A program made the position numbers and the translations under genes. The notes under the pieces were generated by a model, which saw only the letters and a list, made by a program, of their open reading frames with translations, was not told where the DNA came from and did not search any database. A stretch of 64,000 nt of DNA from Solimonas variicoloris DSM 15731 (GTDB taxonomy: Bacteria > Pseudomonadota > Gammaproteobacteria > Nevskiales > Nevskiaceae): assembly GCF_000382285.1 (NCBI RefSeq), contig NZ_KB907940.1:1-64000 (forward strand). The letters are read 5' to 3'. Below, piece after piece: positions 44,898-55,793 of the stretch. Positions within the stretch are counted from its first letter, which is position 1, and the number at the start of each line of letters is the position of its first letter.

Positions 44898-46283
44898 ATG
44901 TCCGGGAACCAGAAACTCTGGGGCGGCCGCTTCGCCGAATCCACGTCCGCGCTCGTCGAGAAGTTCTCCGAATCCGTCAGCTTCGACGCGCGCCTCTATC
45001 GCCAGGACATCCGCGGCTCGCAGGCGCACGCGAAGATGCTCGGCAAGGTCGGCGTGCTGTCGGCCGACGACGTGGGCCAGATCGTCGCCGGGCTCGACGC
45101 CATCCTCGCCGACATCGAAGCCGGCCGCTTCGAATGGAGCGAGAAGCTCGAAGACGTGCACATGAACATCGAGGCGCGGCTGACCGAAGCGATCGGCGAC
45201 GCCGGCAAGCGCCTGCACACCGGCCGCTCGCGCAACGACCAGGTCGCCACCGACCTGCGGCTTTACGTGCGCGACGTCATCGACGAGCTGCTGACGCTGC
45301 TCGACCGCGTTGCCGACGGCCTGCTCGACCTCGCAGAGCGCGAGGCCGACACCGTGATGCCCGGCTTCACGCATCTGCAGATCGCCCAGCCGGTGACCTT
45401 CGGCCACCACATGCTGGCCTGGCGCGAACAGATGCTGCGCGACCGCTCGCGGCTCGTCGATTGCCGCCGCCGCATGAACCTGCTGCCGCTCGGCAGCGCC
45501 GCGCTGGCCGGCACGGTCTATCCGATCGACCGTCACTACGTCGCCGAGCTGCTCGGCTTCGACGGCGTGACCGAGAACTCGCTGGACACCGTCTCCGATC
45601 GCGACTTCGCGATCGAGTTCTGCGCCGCCGCGAGCCTGATCCTCGTGCACCTGTCGCGCTGGAGCGAGGAGCTGATCCTGTGGTCGACGCCGATGTTCGG
45701 CTTCGTCAACCTGCCGGACCGCTTCTGCACCGGCAGCTCGATCATGCCGCAGAAGAAGAATCCGGACGTGCCGGAACTGGTGCGCGGCAAGACCGGCCGC
45801 GTGATCGGCAATCTCAACGCGCTGCTGGTGCTGATGAAGGGCCAGCCGCTCGCCTACAACCGCGACAATCAGGAAGACAAGCCGCCGCTGTTCGACACTG
45901 TCGACACGGTGTCGATCTGCCTGTCGGTCTACGCCGAGATGATTCCGGCGATCGAAGTCCGTCGCGACAACTGCCGCGCCGCCGCTGCCAAGGGTTTCTC
46001 GACGGCGACCGATCTCGCCGACTACCTCGTCAAGAAGGGCCTGCCGTTCCGCGACGCGCACCACGCCGTCGGCAGCACGGTCGCCTACGCGCAGCAGAAG
46101 GGTTGCGACATCGCGGAACTCTCGCTCGCCGAGCTGCGCCAGTTCTCGGAACTGATCGGCGAGGACGTCTACGCGCGCATCACGCTCGAAGGCTCGCTGA
46201 ACGCGCGCGATCACTACGGCGCCACCGCGCCGGCCCAGGTGCGCGCCGCGATCGCCCGCGCGCGCGCCGCGAAGAAGGCTTAA
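44898..46283 (+). CDS. argH: Argininosuccinate lyase
   Basis: A 461-residue enzyme making arginine and fumarate from argininosuccinate. It has WGGRFAE near the start, the [17 protein letters not shown] region near 112-128, and the fumarase/aspartase signature [15 protein letters not shown] near 282-296 with its catalytic Ser. Length and ends are normal. The last 4 bases overlap the convergent DUF72 gene. Confidence 0.97.
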   Translation: MSGNQKLWGGRFAESTSALVEKFSESVSFDARLYRQDIRGSQAHAKMLGKVGVLSADDVGQIVAGLDAILADIEAGRFEWSEKLEDVHMNIEARLTEAIGDAGKRLHTGRSRNDQVATDLRLYVRDVIDELLTLLDRVADGLLDLAEREADTVMPGFTHLQIAQPVTFGHHMLAWREQMLRDRSRLVDCRRRMNLLPLGSAALAGTVYPIDRHYVAELLGFDGVTENSLDTVSDRDFAIEFCAAASLILVHLSRWSEELILWSTPMFGFVNLPDRFCTGSSIMPQKKNPDVPELVRGKTGRVIGNLNALLVLMKGQPLAYNRDNQEDKPPLFDTVDTVSICLSVYAEMIPAIEVRRDNCRAAAAKGFSTATDLADYLVKKGLPFRDAHHAVGSTVAYAQQKGCDIAELSLAELRQFSELIGEDVYARITLEGSLNARDHYGATAPAQVRAAIARARAAKKA

Positions 46284-47308
46284 GGCAAGGCCACGACCGC
46301 CTCGGCGAGCGCCAGCGCCGACAGCGGCGCCGAGCCCTCGGCCTTGTTGCCGATCGTCACGTACGCCGGCCAGCCGGCGGCGGCCGTGCCCTTGATGACG
46401 CGCGCCAGCGTCGCGCGTGTCTGCGGATCGGCGTCGACGATGCGGTCGAAGGCACCGTAGAGCCGCTTCGCTTCCTCGTAGCCGTAGGCGCCGTGGCGCC
46501 GGTGCAGGTTCCAGCGGCAGACCAGCGGCCCCGGCCACAGCGCGCGCAGGATCGGCAGCTGCTCGGCGATCGGCGGCATCTTGGCGTGCAGGCCGAGGCA
46601 GTAGGTCGCGCCGCACTCGCGCAGCACGGCGACGAAATCGGGCCCGAGCCAGGCGGCGTTGCGCACTTCGACGGCCAGGACCGCGTCCGGCGCCGTCGCG
46701 CGCAGGTCCGGCAGCGCTCGCAGCATCGCCGCCAGCCGCCGCAACAGCGCCGCGCGATCATGCAGCAGCGCCTCCGGCAGCGGACTCAGCTGAAACACCA
46801 GCGCACCGAGCTTGCGGCCCAGGCCCTCGAGCGCCGGCGCGGCATACGCGTGCACGGCGAGCTTCGGGTCGAGAAAGTTCGGATTGGGCTCCAGTCCGCG
46901 ACCGTCCTCGCCGCGGATCAGCGCGTCGGCCACCACGCTCGGTGCCTTGACGACGAAGCGGAAGTCATCGGGGACCTGCGCCGCGTAGGCGGCGTAGCGC
47001 CCGGCGTCGAGCGGGCGGTAGAAGGCGCGGTCGAGACTGACCGTGCGCAGCAGCGGATGGCGCACATAGGCGCGCAGCCCCTTCTTCGACAGCGTCGCCT
47101 CGGCGTAATCCTGCGCCCAGACGCTGCCGACCCAGCCCGGATAGTTCCACGACGAGGTCCCGAGACGCAGCGTCGCCGGCAGCGCCTCGCCCAGGGCGAG
47201 CAACCGGGCCGACGGGGTCGCCGCTTCGACGCCGCCGGCGCGGCGGCGCGACGGCAGAACGCTGGCAAGCGGCGCGGGCACGGCGTCGGGGAACAGGGAG
47301 TCCTGCAT
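46280..47308 (-). CDS. DUF72 family protein
   Basis: A 342-residue protein of the DUF72 family (a TIM-barrel-like fold, function unknown). [13 protein letters not shown] lies near residues 47-59, FVVKAPSVV near 118-126, and the conserved AVEVRNAAW near 212-220. [10 protein letters not shown] is near the C-terminus. The first 45 residues are an unconserved Ala/Pro-rich extension. It overlaps the argH end by 4 bases and is followed upstream by the SRPBCC gene on the same strand. Confidence 0.88.
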   Translation of the reverse strand: MQDSLFPDAVPAPLASVLPSRRRAGGVEAATPSARLLALGEALPATLRLGTSSWNYPGWVGSVWAQDYAEATLSKKGLRAYVRHPLLRTVSLDRAFYRPLDAGRYAAYAAQVPDDFRFVVKAPSVVADALIRGEDGRGLEPNPNFLDPKLAVHAYAAPALEGLGRKLGALVFQLSPLPEALLHDRAALLRRLAAMLRALPDLRATAPDAVLAVEVRNAAWLGPDFVAVLRECGATYCLGLHAKMPPIAEQLPILRALWPGPLVCRWNLHRRHGAYGYEEAKRLYGAFDRIVDADPQTRATLARVIKGTAAAGWPAYVTIGNKAEGSAPLSALALAEAVVALP

Positions 47309-47352
47309 GTCCGGATTGTGCGGGGCCGTCCGGGCGACGGCAAAGCGTCGCT

Positions 47353-47802
47353 TCAGGCCGCGTGCAGGATCGGCGCCTCGATGCGACGGCGCAGACGGCG
47401 CAGATCGGCGAAGACCTGCACGCTGAACAGCAGTGCCAGCAGTGGCGCGAGCAGGCGCCAGCGGCCCTGCGGAAGCAGATGCAGCTGATACGTCACGCGC
47501 GTGCCGTCCGGCGTGGCTTCGAACAGGCGGCGGCCTTCGCAGGGCACTGGCCCGCTGATCGAGCGGAACGCGGTGCGCCGGCCCGGCTCCCAGGCGATGA
47601 TCTCGGCGAGCGTTTCGGCGCGCAGGCCGAGCATCTGCATGGTCTCGTGCGTCTGCACACCGAGCGCCGGCTCGACGTCCGGCTCGCAGCGCATCGCCGT
47701 CACGCCGGAACGCCAGTGCGCGTCATTGCGGTAGTCGCCGGCGTAGGCGAAGACCTCGTCCGTCGGACGGCGAACGCAAATCGAGGAGGCAACGGTGATC
47801 AT
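47353..47802 (-). CDS. SRPBCC (START-like) family protein
   Basis: A 149-residue protein with a START/Bet v1-like hydrophobic-pocket fold (ITVASSICVRRPTDEVFAYAGDYRNDAHW at the start). A hydrophobic segment near 117-133 (RLLAPLLALLFSVQVFA) may anchor it to the membrane, before a basic C-terminal tail. Ligand and role are unknown. It is divergent from nothing close; speA lies upstream on the same strand about 100 bases away. Confidence 0.78.
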   Translation of the reverse strand: MITVASSICVRRPTDEVFAYAGDYRNDAHWRSGVTAMRCEPDVEPALGVQTHETMQMLGLRAETLAEIIAWEPGRRTAFRSISGPVPCEGRRLFEATPDGTRVTYQLHLLPQGRWRLLAPLLALLFSVQVFADLRRLRRRIEAPILHAA

Positions 47803-47904
47803 CGGCGGCAGTGCAGCGCAAGCGTGGCGTCAGTGTCGCGCGAGTGGCGCGACAGCGCCGCGAACTACACCACACTGCAACCGACGCTGCGCTGAACGCG
47901 ACGC

Positions 47905-49821
47905 TCAGGACAGATAGGTATAGCCGCTGAGACCGGCCTCGAGCTCGGCGTAGAGCGCGTCCTTCTGAGCGTCCGGCAGGGCCAGCGCGTCGAGCTTGGC
48001 GCGATAGGCGGCCGCCAGCTTCTCCGGCTCCAGATGGACGTAACGCAGCAGCTCGTCGGTGCGGTCGCCCTGCTCGGCGCCTTCGAGATGCCAGCCGCCG
48101 GCATCGTCGAGCACGACGTTGACGGCATTGGTATCGCCGAACAGGTTGTGCATGTCACCGAGGATTTCCTGATAGGCGCCGACCATGAAGAAGCCGATCA
48201 GGTACGGCTCGCCGGCGCGCAGCGGATGCAGCGCCAGCGTCGGCATCAGGCCCTCGCGGTCGACGTACTGGTCGAGCCTGCCGTCGGAGTCGCAGGTGAG
48301 ATCGCAGAGGCGCGCGCGGATCTGCGGCCGCTCGTCGAGACGGTGGATCGGCATGATCGGGAAGACCTGATCGATCGCCCAGGCGTCCGGCACCGACTGG
48401 AACACCGAGAAGTTGCAGAAATATTTCGCTGCGAGCTTCTCGCGCAGTTCGTCGTAGGCCTCGCGCTGCGCGCGAATCGTCGGATCGAGCTTCGGCAGCA
48501 CCGCCCGCGCCAGCGCGTAGTAGACGCGCTCGGCGTAGGCCCGCTCGGGCAGCGTCAGCAGGCCCTGCGCGTACTGGGCCTGGGCATCGGCGAAGAACTG
48601 CGCCGCGTCGTGCAGGCTCTCGATCGGGCCCTGCACGTCGATCTCGCGGAACAGCGCGTGCAGTTCGCGCAGCACCGCCGGAGCGTCGACGGCCGGCGCC
48701 TCGACACGCTGCGCCGGCGCTTCGTCGTGCTCGACGACGTCGGCGATCAGCACCGCGTGGTGCGCGGTCAGCGCGCGCCCCGACTCGGAAATCACGTTCG
48801 GCTGCGGCAGGCCTTCGGCGAGGCAGACTTCCTGCAGCGTGCGCAGGATGTTGCGCGCGTACTCGCGCAGCGAGTAGTTCATCGAGCAGAACGAGCGCGA
48901 GCGCGTGCCCTCGTAGTCGACACCCAGGCCGCCGCCGACGTCGACGACCTCCACCGGCGCGCCGAGCCGGCGCAGCTCGACGTAGAAACGCGAGGCCTCG
49001 CGCAGGCCGCGCGCGACGTCCTGGACGTTGGCGACCTGCGAGCCGAGGTGGAAGTGGATCATCTGCACGGCGTCGAGGCGGCCGGCGGCGCGCAGCATTT
49101 CGACCGCCTCGAGGATCTGCGGCGCCGACAGGCCGAACTTGGCCTTCTCGCCGCCGGTGTTCTGCTGCGTGCTGGTGAAGTTCGACGACAGGCGCACGCG
49201 CAGACCGATCAGCGGCGCCACGTCGAGCGCCTGCGCCTCCTCGAGCACGATCGGCAGCTCGGAGAGCTTCTCGACGACGATGTAGACGCGGTGGCCGAGC
49301 TTGCTGCCGATCAGGGCGCGGCGGATGTAGGCGCGGTCCTTGTAGCCGTTGCAGACGATGATGCTGCCCGGCCGCGCCAGGCCGAGCACGGCGGCGAGCT
49401 CGGGCTTGCTGCCGGCCTCGATGCCGACGCGCGCGCCGCCGTGGCGGACGATCTCCTCGACGACATCGCCCTGCTGATTGACCTTGATCGGATAGACGGC
49501 GGTGTAGCGCCCTTGGTAGCCGAGTTCCTCGATGACCGAGGCGAAGGCGCCGGTCAGCTGGTCGACGCGGTCGTGCAGGATGTCGACGAAGCGGACCAGC
49601 ACCGGCAGCGGCAGGCCTTCGCCGGGCAGGCGCCTGGCCAGTTCGTAGAGGTCGATCTCGACCCCCGAACGGTCGCGGTAGGGGCGCACGCGCATGCGGC
49701 CGTCGGCCGCCACGTCGAAATAGCCTTCGCCCCACTGCGGGACGTTGTACAGCTCGCCGGCCTGTGCCGCGTCCCACGCCGGCGTGCCGGCCACCCGTTC
49801 GTCATTCATCTCGCGCGTCAC
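47905..49821 (-). CDS. speA: Biosynthetic arginine decarboxylase
   Basis: A 638-residue PLP enzyme turning arginine into agmatine for putrescine/spermidine synthesis. The PLP Lys lies in YPIKVNQQ near 112-119. HFHLGSQV near 266-273 and the glycine loop VDVGGGLGVDYEG near 296-308 follow, then SESGRALTAHHAVL. The length is typical of SpeA. Start: GTG at 49821, with an in-frame ATG at 49809 as alternative; neither has a strong Shine-Dalgarno. It is head-to-head with speE, so both probably share a control region of about 130 bases. Confidence 0.96.
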   Translation of the reverse strand: MTREMNDERVAGTPAWDAAQAGELYNVPQWGEGYFDVAADGRMRVRPYRDRSGVEIDLYELARRLPGEGLPLPVLVRFVDILHDRVDQLTGAFASVIEELGYQGRYTAVYPIKVNQQGDVVEEIVRHGGARVGIEAGSKPELAAVLGLARPGSIIVCNGYKDRAYIRRALIGSKLGHRVYIVVEKLSELPIVLEEAQALDVAPLIGLRVRLSSNFTSTQQNTGGEKAKFGLSAPQILEAVEMLRAAGRLDAVQMIHFHLGSQVANVQDVARGLREASRFYVELRRLGAPVEVVDVGGGLGVDYEGTRSRSFCSMNYSLREYARNILRTLQEVCLAEGLPQPNVISESGRALTAHHAVLIADVVEHDEAPAQRVEAPAVDAPAVLRELHALFREIDVQGPIESLHDAAQFFADAQAQYAQGLLTLPERAYAERVYYALARAVLPKLDPTIRAQREAYDELREKLAAKYFCNFSVFQSVPDAWAIDQVFPIMPIHRLDERPQIRARLCDLTCDSDGRLDQYVDREGLMPTLALHPLRAGEPYLIGFFMVGAYQEILGDMHNLFGDTNAVNVVLDDAGGWHLEGAEQGDRTDELLRYVHLEPEKLAAAYRAKLDALALPDAQKDALYAELEAGLSGYTYLS

Positions 49822-49949
49822 CCACCGGCCTCATTCACTCGATATACTCGCGCCGCCTCGCAGCGGAGGGCGGCCATTGTAGGAGCGCCGGGCCCCACCC
49901 GCGAGCGCCCGCTCACCCTGTTCCCGAATCTGCAGCCTACGAGGTCGTC

Positions 49950-50801
49950 ATGACGCTGGATCGCACCTGGTTTACCGAGCCGATGGAAAGCACCGGCACG
50001 GCATTTTCGCTGAAGGGCGAAAAAGTCCACGAGGAGCAGACCCCGTATCAGAAGATCGAGATCTGGAAGACCGAGACCTTCGGCTGGCTGATGACGATCG
50101 ACGGCTGCACCATGGTCTCGACCCGCGACAACTTCCTCTATCACGAGATGATGTCGCACCCGGCGCTGAACTCGCACCCGAATCCCGAGACCGTCGTCAT
50201 CGTCGGCGGCGGCGACTGCGGCACGCTGCGCGAGGTGCTCAAGCACCCCGAGGTGAAATCGGCGACGCAGGTCGAGATCGACGAGCGTGTCACCCGCCTG
50301 TCCGAGCAGTATTTCCCGGAGCTGTGCGACCGCAATGACGATCCGCGCGCGACGCTGTTCTTCGGCGACGGCATCCAGTGGATGAAGGATGTGGCGCCGG
50401 GCTCGGTCGACCTGATCATCATCGACTCGACCGACCCGGTCGGCCCGGCCGAAGGCCTGTTCGGCAAGCGCTTCTATCTCGACTGCATCAAGGCCCTGAA
50501 GCCGGACGGCATGCTGGTCCAGCAGTCGGAATCGCCGCTGCTGCATCTGGAACTGATCCAGGAAATGCACGCCGCGATGCGCGAGGCCGGCTTCGCGCAG
50601 ACGCATCTGCTGCACTTCCCGCAGGTGATCTATCCGTCCGGCTGGTGGTCGGGTTCGATCGCCTGCAAGAAGGCCGGCCCGCTCGCCACCCGCCTCGACG
50701 CCCAGGCGATCGACGCGCTCGACTGCCGCTTCTACAACGCCGACACGCACCGCGGCGCCTTCGCGCTGCCGACCTACGTCAGGCGCGCGCTGCAGCGCTG
50801 A
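49950..50801 (+). CDS. speE: Polyamine aminopropyltransferase (spermidine synthase)
   Basis: A 283-residue enzyme that adds an aminopropyl group from decarboxylated AdoMet to putrescine. It has YQKIEIW near 31-37, VIVGGGDCGTLREVLKH near 81-97 and the catalytic Asp in DSTDPVGPA near 156-164. YPSGWWSGSIACKK lies near 229-242. GAGG precedes the ATG, and a TATACT -10-like box lies about 100 bases upstream. It is followed by a strong terminator. Confidence 0.96.
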   Translation: MTLDRTWFTEPMESTGTAFSLKGEKVHEEQTPYQKIEIWKTETFGWLMTIDGCTMVSTRDNFLYHEMMSHPALNSHPNPETVVIVGGGDCGTLREVLKHPEVKSATQVEIDERVTRLSEQYFPELCDRNDDPRATLFFGDGIQWMKDVAPGSVDLIIIDSTDPVGPAEGLFGKRFYLDCIKALKPDGMLVQQSESPLLHLELIQEMHAAMREAGFAQTHLLHFPQVIYPSGWWSGSIACKKAGPLATRLDAQAIDALDCRFYNADTHRGAFALPTYVRRALQR

Positions 50802-50815
50802 GCCGGCCGGCACGG

Positions 50816-50855
50816 AAAAAGGCCGCCGTCTCCCGGGGAGACGGCGGCCTTTTTT
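50816..50855. terminator. Bidirectional intrinsic terminator after speE
   Basis: A perfect 13-bp stem GGCCGCCGTCTCC / GGAGACGGCGGCC with a 3-base loop lies at 50821-50849. It is flanked by AAAAA on the left and TTTTTT on the right, so it can end transcripts from both speE (plus strand) and the DUF4124 gene (minus strand). Confidence 0.93.
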
Positions 50856-50884
50856 ATAGCGTCTAGCGTCCCGCCGGCGCCGGC

Positions 50885-51253
50885 TCAGGGTTCGCCGCAG
50901 GCCTCGCGCACCTGCCGCTCGGTCTGCTCGATCAGCTGCTGCCGCTGCTCCGGCGTGTACTCGCGCTCGTTGCCGAGCGCATCGCGCTCAATCACCTTAG
51001 ACGAGTTGCGGAAGCTCGCGAGCGTGTCCTGCTTTTGCCTGCATTGCGCGGCACGCTCGGCCTCGCCCTGCCCCTCATCCGCCGGCACCTCGGCAGTGAC
51101 GGTGTTGACGCGCCCGGCCTCGACGCGCGTCCAGCCCGGCTGCGGCGTATCGCTGAAGTGAAAGCGCCCTGCGGCGTCGACCCACTTGTACACCGGCCCC
51201 GCCAGCGCCGATGCGCTGAACAGGATGCCCATCGCCACTGCCGCTATGCGCAC
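50885..51253 (-). CDS. DUF4124-containing secreted protein
   Basis: A 122-residue protein with a signal peptide (VRIAAVAMGILFSASALAG). The DUF4124 core is VYKWVDAAGRFHFSDTPQPGW, found in many gammaproteobacterial periplasmic proteins. A charged helical tail follows (EYTPEQRQQLIEQTERQVREAC). The GTG at 51253 has GGAGG at ideal spacing, so I prefer it to a TTG 18 bases upstream. The function is unknown. Confidence 0.87.
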   Translation of the reverse strand: MRIAAVAMGILFSASALAGPVYKWVDAAGRFHFSDTPQPGWTRVEAGRVNTVTAEVPADEGQGEAERAAQCRQKQDTLASFRNSSKVIERDALGNEREYTPEQRQQLIEQTERQVREACGEP

Positions 51254-51312
51254 TGCCCCGCCTCCCCGCAAGATCGATGACGCACAGTCTCGCCGCTCGC
51301 CGCGGCGGACGC

Positions 51313-51344
51313 AAAAAACCCGCGGCGCCGACGGGCACCGCGGG
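51313..51344 (-). terminator. Intrinsic terminator of the downstream PII gene
   Basis: On the minus strand, CCCGCGG pairs with CCGCGGG across a 12-base loop and is followed by TTTTTT. It lies 14 bases after the stop codon of the PII gene at 51358-51696. Confidence 0.87.
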
Positions 51345-51357
51345 CTGACGGAAGGCT

Positions 51358-51873
<516 letters not shown>

Positions 51874-53421
51874 TTACTGGTTGTAGGCCTTCTCGCCGTG
51901 ATCGGCGAGATCGAGGCCCTCTTCCTGGGCTTCGTCGCTGGCGCGCACGCCGATCGTGAACTTGAGAACCAGCAGGATCACCGCGGCCGAAACGCCCGAC
52001 CAGACGATCGCCGTGCCGACGCCCCACAGCTGCGCGATGACCTGGGCCTTCATGTCGAAGGCGCCGACCGCGTTGGCCACGTAGTCGTAGACGCCCGAGC
52101 CGCCGAGCGCCGGGTCGACGAAGATGCCCGTGCCGATGGCGCCGATGATGCCGCCGACCGCGTGCACGCCGAACGCGTCGAGCGCGTCGTCATAGCCGAG
52201 CATGGCCTTCAGCTTGGTCGCGGCGAGCAGGCAGACGACACCGGCGACGAGGCAGATCCAGAAGGCGCCCAGCGGACCGACGAAGCCGGCAGCCGGGGTG
52301 ATCGCGACGAGGCCCGCGACGATGCCCGAGCAGACGCCGAGCAGGCTCGGCTTGCCCTTGAGGATCCACTCGGTGCCAGCCCAGGCGACGCCGGCGACGG
52401 CGGTGCCGAACATGGTGTTGAAGAACGCCATGCCCGCAGTGCCGGTCGCTTCGAGGTTCGAACCGGCGTTGAAGCCGAACCAGCCCATCCACAGCATGCC
52501 GGTGCCGATCGCCGTCATCATCAGGCTGTGCGGCGCGAAGTGCGACTTGCCCAGACCCTTGCGCGGACCGACGATGATCGCCGCCACCAGCGCCGCGATG
52601 CCGGCGTTGATGTGCACCACCGTACCGCCGGCGAAGTCGAGCGCGCCCTTCTGGAACAGGAAGCCGGCGTGCTCGGCGGCGGCAGTGGCCGCTTCGGCGC
52701 TGGTGTACGCATCCGGACCATCCCACAGCCACACCATGTGCGCCATCGGCAGGTACGAGATCGTGAACCACAGGACGCTGAAGATCATCACCGCGGAGAA
52801 CTTCATGCGTTCGGCAAAGCCGCCGGTGATCAGCGCGACGGTGATCGCCGCGAAGGTCAGCTGGAAGGCGACGAAGACGATTTCCGGGATGTACTGGCCC
52901 TTGCTGAACGTCGCGCCGACGGTGCTCGCATCGACGCCGTGCAGGAACAGCTTGTCGAGCGAGCCGAAGAACGGGTTGTTCACGGTGAACGCGACGCTGT
53001 AGCCGTAGACGACCCAGAGCACGGCGATCACGCAGAAGATCGCGAAGCTCTGCATCACCGTCGACAGCGCGTTCTTGCTGCGCGTCATGCCGGCATAGAA
53101 CAGCGCCAGGCCCGGCACCGTCATGAACAGGACCAGCGCGGCCGACACCATCATCCAGGCGGTGTCGCCCTTGTTGCAGTCGAAGCCCTGGTCGCCGCAA
53201 TGCGGGACGCTCGGCGCGGCTTCTTCGGCCGGCGCCTCGGCGGCGGTCGCCGCTTCAGCCGGCGCTTCGGCAGCCGCTTCCGCGGGCGCGGCTGCCTCGG
53301 GAGCCGGCGCGGCTTCCGCCGTCGGAGCCGGTGCGGCCGGCGTGGTGTCCTGCGCCCAGGCGGCCGGCGCGAGGCCGCATACCGCCGCGAGCATCGCGGC
53401 ACTCAGTAATTTGCGCATCAT
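51874..53421 (-). CDS. amtB: Ammonium transporter AmtB
   Basis: A 515-residue inner-membrane ammonium channel with 11 core helices. The twin His residues lie in GGTVVHINAGIAAL and FGVHAVGG, and the D160-like Asp is in ALDFAGGTVVH. A signal peptide (MMRKLLSAAMLAAVCGLAPAAWAQD) is followed by an unusual 45-residue Ala/Pro/Glu-rich segment before the core. This makes the protein longer than the E. coli one. The gene follows glnK by 14 bases, so it is the second gene of the sigma-54-dependent glnK-amtB operon. A PII protein would block the channel when nitrogen is plentiful. Confidence 0.96.
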   Translation of the reverse strand: MMRKLLSAAMLAAVCGLAPAAWAQDTTPAAPAPTAEAAPAPEAAAPAEAAAEAPAEAATAAEAPAEEAAPSVPHCGDQGFDCNKGDTAWMMVSAALVLFMTVPGLALFYAGMTRSKNALSTVMQSFAIFCVIAVLWVVYGYSVAFTVNNPFFGSLDKLFLHGVDASTVGATFSKGQYIPEIVFVAFQLTFAAITVALITGGFAERMKFSAVMIFSVLWFTISYLPMAHMVWLWDGPDAYTSAEAATAAAEHAGFLFQKGALDFAGGTVVHINAGIAALVAAIIVGPRKGLGKSHFAPHSLMMTAIGTGMLWMGWFGFNAGSNLEATGTAGMAFFNTMFGTAVAGVAWAGTEWILKGKPSLLGVCSGIVAGLVAITPAAGFVGPLGAFWICLVAGVVCLLAATKLKAMLGYDDALDAFGVHAVGGIIGAIGTGIFVDPALGGSGVYDYVANAVGAFDMKAQVIAQLWGVGTAIVWSGVSAAVILLVLKFTIGVRASDEAQEEGLDLADHGEKAYNQ

Positions 53422-53435
53422 TGTCGGATTCCCCC

Positions 53436-53876
<441 letters not shown>

Positions 53877-53904
53877 TCAGAACGTGCGCGAAATGATCCG
53901 GCCG

Positions 53905-53921
53905 AGCACGATTTTGGTGCA
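53905..53921 (-). promoter_or_regulatory. NtrC-like binding site upstream of glnK
   Basis: TGCACCAAAATCGTGCT on the minus strand is a near match to the NtrC dyad TGCACC-N5-GGTGCA. Its centre is about 75 bases upstream of the inferred glnK start of transcription, in a typical enhancer place. Confidence 0.72.
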
Positions 53922-54000
53922 TCGAGCCGGCCGGAGGAACCGGCCTGCGGGGGCGAGGCATAATCAGCGGCCCCGCTTTCGCCCCGGAATCGCTTCCCCC

Positions 54001-54267
54001 ATGGAAAGTCGCCGCATCGAAGACCTCGCCGCCAAGCTCGCCGGCATCCTGCCGCCTGGACTGCGCGTGCTGCGCAGCGAACTGGAGGACAATTTCCGGG
54101 CGGTGCTGCGCGCCAATCTCGAGAAGTGGGATCTGGTGTCGCGCGAGCGCTTCGATACCCAGGCTGAATTGCTCGCCCGCACGCAAAAGAAGCTGGCCCT
54201 GCTGGAAAAGCGCCTCCAGGCGCTCGAACAGCGTGAAACACCGCACCCTGATCGCGACGCCGGCTGA
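54001..54267 (+). CDS. ubiK: UbiK family accessory factor (BMFP/YqiC-like)
   Basis: An 88-residue protein with a helix-rich form, RRIEDLAAKLAGILPPGLRVLRSELEDNFRAVLRANLEKWDLVSRERFD followed by a C-terminal coiled coil (LARTQKKLALLEKRLQALEQRE). This is the membrane fusogenic/UbiK form that helps aerobic ubiquinone synthesis. The gene starts 13 bases before... it precedes comM by 13 bases in the same direction, as in many gammaproteobacteria. Confidence 0.9.
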   Translation: MESRRIEDLAAKLAGILPPGLRVLRSELEDNFRAVLRANLEKWDLVSRERFDTQAELLARTQKKLALLEKRLQALEQRETPHPDRDAG

Positions 54268-54280
54268 CTAGCATGCGGGC

Positions 54281-55786
54281 ATGTCGCTCGCCACGGTTCA
54301 TGCCCGCGCCCAGAACGGCCTCGACGCCGAAGGCGTCGGCGTCGAGGTCCATCTCGCCCCGGGTCTGCCGGGCCTGAGCATCGTCGGCTTGCCGGAAGCG
54401 TCGGTCCGCGAAGCCAAGGACCGGGTCCGCGCCGCGATCGTCAACAGCGGCTATCGCTTCCCGCTGCAACGCATCACCTGCAACCTGGCGCCCGCCGATC
54501 TGCCCAAGGAAGGCTCGCGCTTCGACCTGGCGATCGCGCTCGGCATCCTCGCCGCGTCAGGCCAGATTCCGGCCGAACCGCTGGCTGCGCTCGAAGTGCT
54601 CGGCGAGCTGTCCCTGTCCGGCGAGATACGCCCGATCCGCGGCGCCCTGCCCGCCGCACTGAAAGCCGCCGCCGCCGGCCGCGCGCTGCTGGTCCCCGAG
54701 GCCAACGGCGCCGAAGCGAGGCTGGCGCGCGGCGCACGCGTCTTCGTCGCCGAGCGCCTCGGCACCCTCTGCGCCGAACTCCACGAGAATCGTCTGCGCC
54801 CCGCCGACGCGGCGACGCCCTTGGCAAGCGCCGATGGCGCCGCCGCGGACCTCGCCGAGGTCCGCGGGCAGGCGCAGGCCAAGCGCGCGCTCGAAATCGC
54901 TGCGGCCGGAGCGCATTCGCTGCTGATGAGCGGCCCGCCGGGCGGCGGCAAGTCGATGCTCGCGCAGCGCCTGCCCGGCATCCTGCCGCCGCTCGGCGAC
55001 GACGAGGCGCTCGAAGTCGCTGCGGTCGCCTCGATCGGCAAGGGCTTCGATCCGCGCGACTGGGGCCGCCGGCCGTACCGCGCCCCGCACCACACCGCCT
55101 CGGGCGCCGCGCTGGTCGGCGGCGGCACGCAACCGCGCCCCGGCGAGATCACCCTGGCACACCACGGCGTGCTGTTCCTCGACGAACTGCCGGAGTTCGA
55201 CCGCGACGTGCTCGAAGTCCTGCGCGAACCACTGGAGCGCGGCGCGATCACGATCTCGCGCGCCGCGCGGCAGGCGGATTTCCCGGCCCGCTTCCAGCTG
55301 GTCGCGGCGATGAATCCCTGCCCCTGCGGTTATCTCGGCGATGCGCAGGGCGAATGCCGCTGCACGCCGGACCAGGTCGCGCGTTACCGTGCCCGCATCT
55401 CGGGCCCGCTGCTCGATCGCATCGACCTGCAGCTGTTCGTGCCCCGCGTCGCGCGCGAGGAGCTGCTCGGCGGAGCCGCGCACACTCCGGAAGAGCCGAG
55501 CGCCGCGGTCCGGCAACGCGTCTGCGCTGCGCGGCAGCGCCAGCTCGATCGCCAGGGCGTACCGAACGCGCAACTCGGCCTGCGCGAGCTGGAGCGCTGG
55601 GCCCGGCCCGATGCGGACGGAACGGCACTGCTGCAGCAGGCCATGCAGCGTCTGCAGCTGTCGGCCCGCGCCTACCACCGCACGCTCAAGGTTGCCCGCA
55701 CGATCGCCGACCTTGCCGCGCAGCCGGACGTCGGTGCCGGGCACATCGGCGAGGCGCTGCGCTACCGCGCCGCGGCCTTGCGCTGA
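54281..55786 (+). CDS. comM: YifB/ComM-type AAA+ ATPase (Mg-chelatase-like)
   Basis: A 501-residue protein. It has an N-terminal Lon-protease-like domain (VHLAPGLPGLSIVGLPEASVREAKDRVRAA near residues 22-51), then an AAA+ core with Walker A GPPGGGKSM near 222-230 and Walker B LFLDELPEF near 297-305. NPCPCGYLGD lies near 345-354, and the C-terminal Mg-chelatase domain ends LSARAYHRTLKVARTIADL. ComM is a hexameric helicase that aids branch migration in natural transformation. No uptake pilus genes are in the window. Confidence 0.95.
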   Translation: MSLATVHARAQNGLDAEGVGVEVHLAPGLPGLSIVGLPEASVREAKDRVRAAIVNSGYRFPLQRITCNLAPADLPKEGSRFDLAIALGILAASGQIPAEPLAALEVLGELSLSGEIRPIRGALPAALKAAAAGRALLVPEANGAEARLARGARVFVAERLGTLCAELHENRLRPADAATPLASADGAAADLAEVRGQAQAKRALEIAAAGAHSLLMSGPPGGGKSMLAQRLPGILPPLGDDEALEVAAVASIGKGFDPRDWGRRPYRAPHHTASGAALVGGGTQPRPGEITLAHHGVLFLDELPEFDRDVLEVLREPLERGAITISRAARQADFPARFQLVAAMNPCPCGYLGDAQGECRCTPDQVARYRARISGPLLDRIDLQLFVPRVAREELLGGAAHTPEEPSAAVRQRVCAARQRQLDRQGVPNAQLGLRELERWARPDADGTALLQQAMQRLQLSARAYHRTLKVARTIADLAAQPDVGAGHIGEALRYRAAALR

Positions 55787-55793
55787 AACGAAG

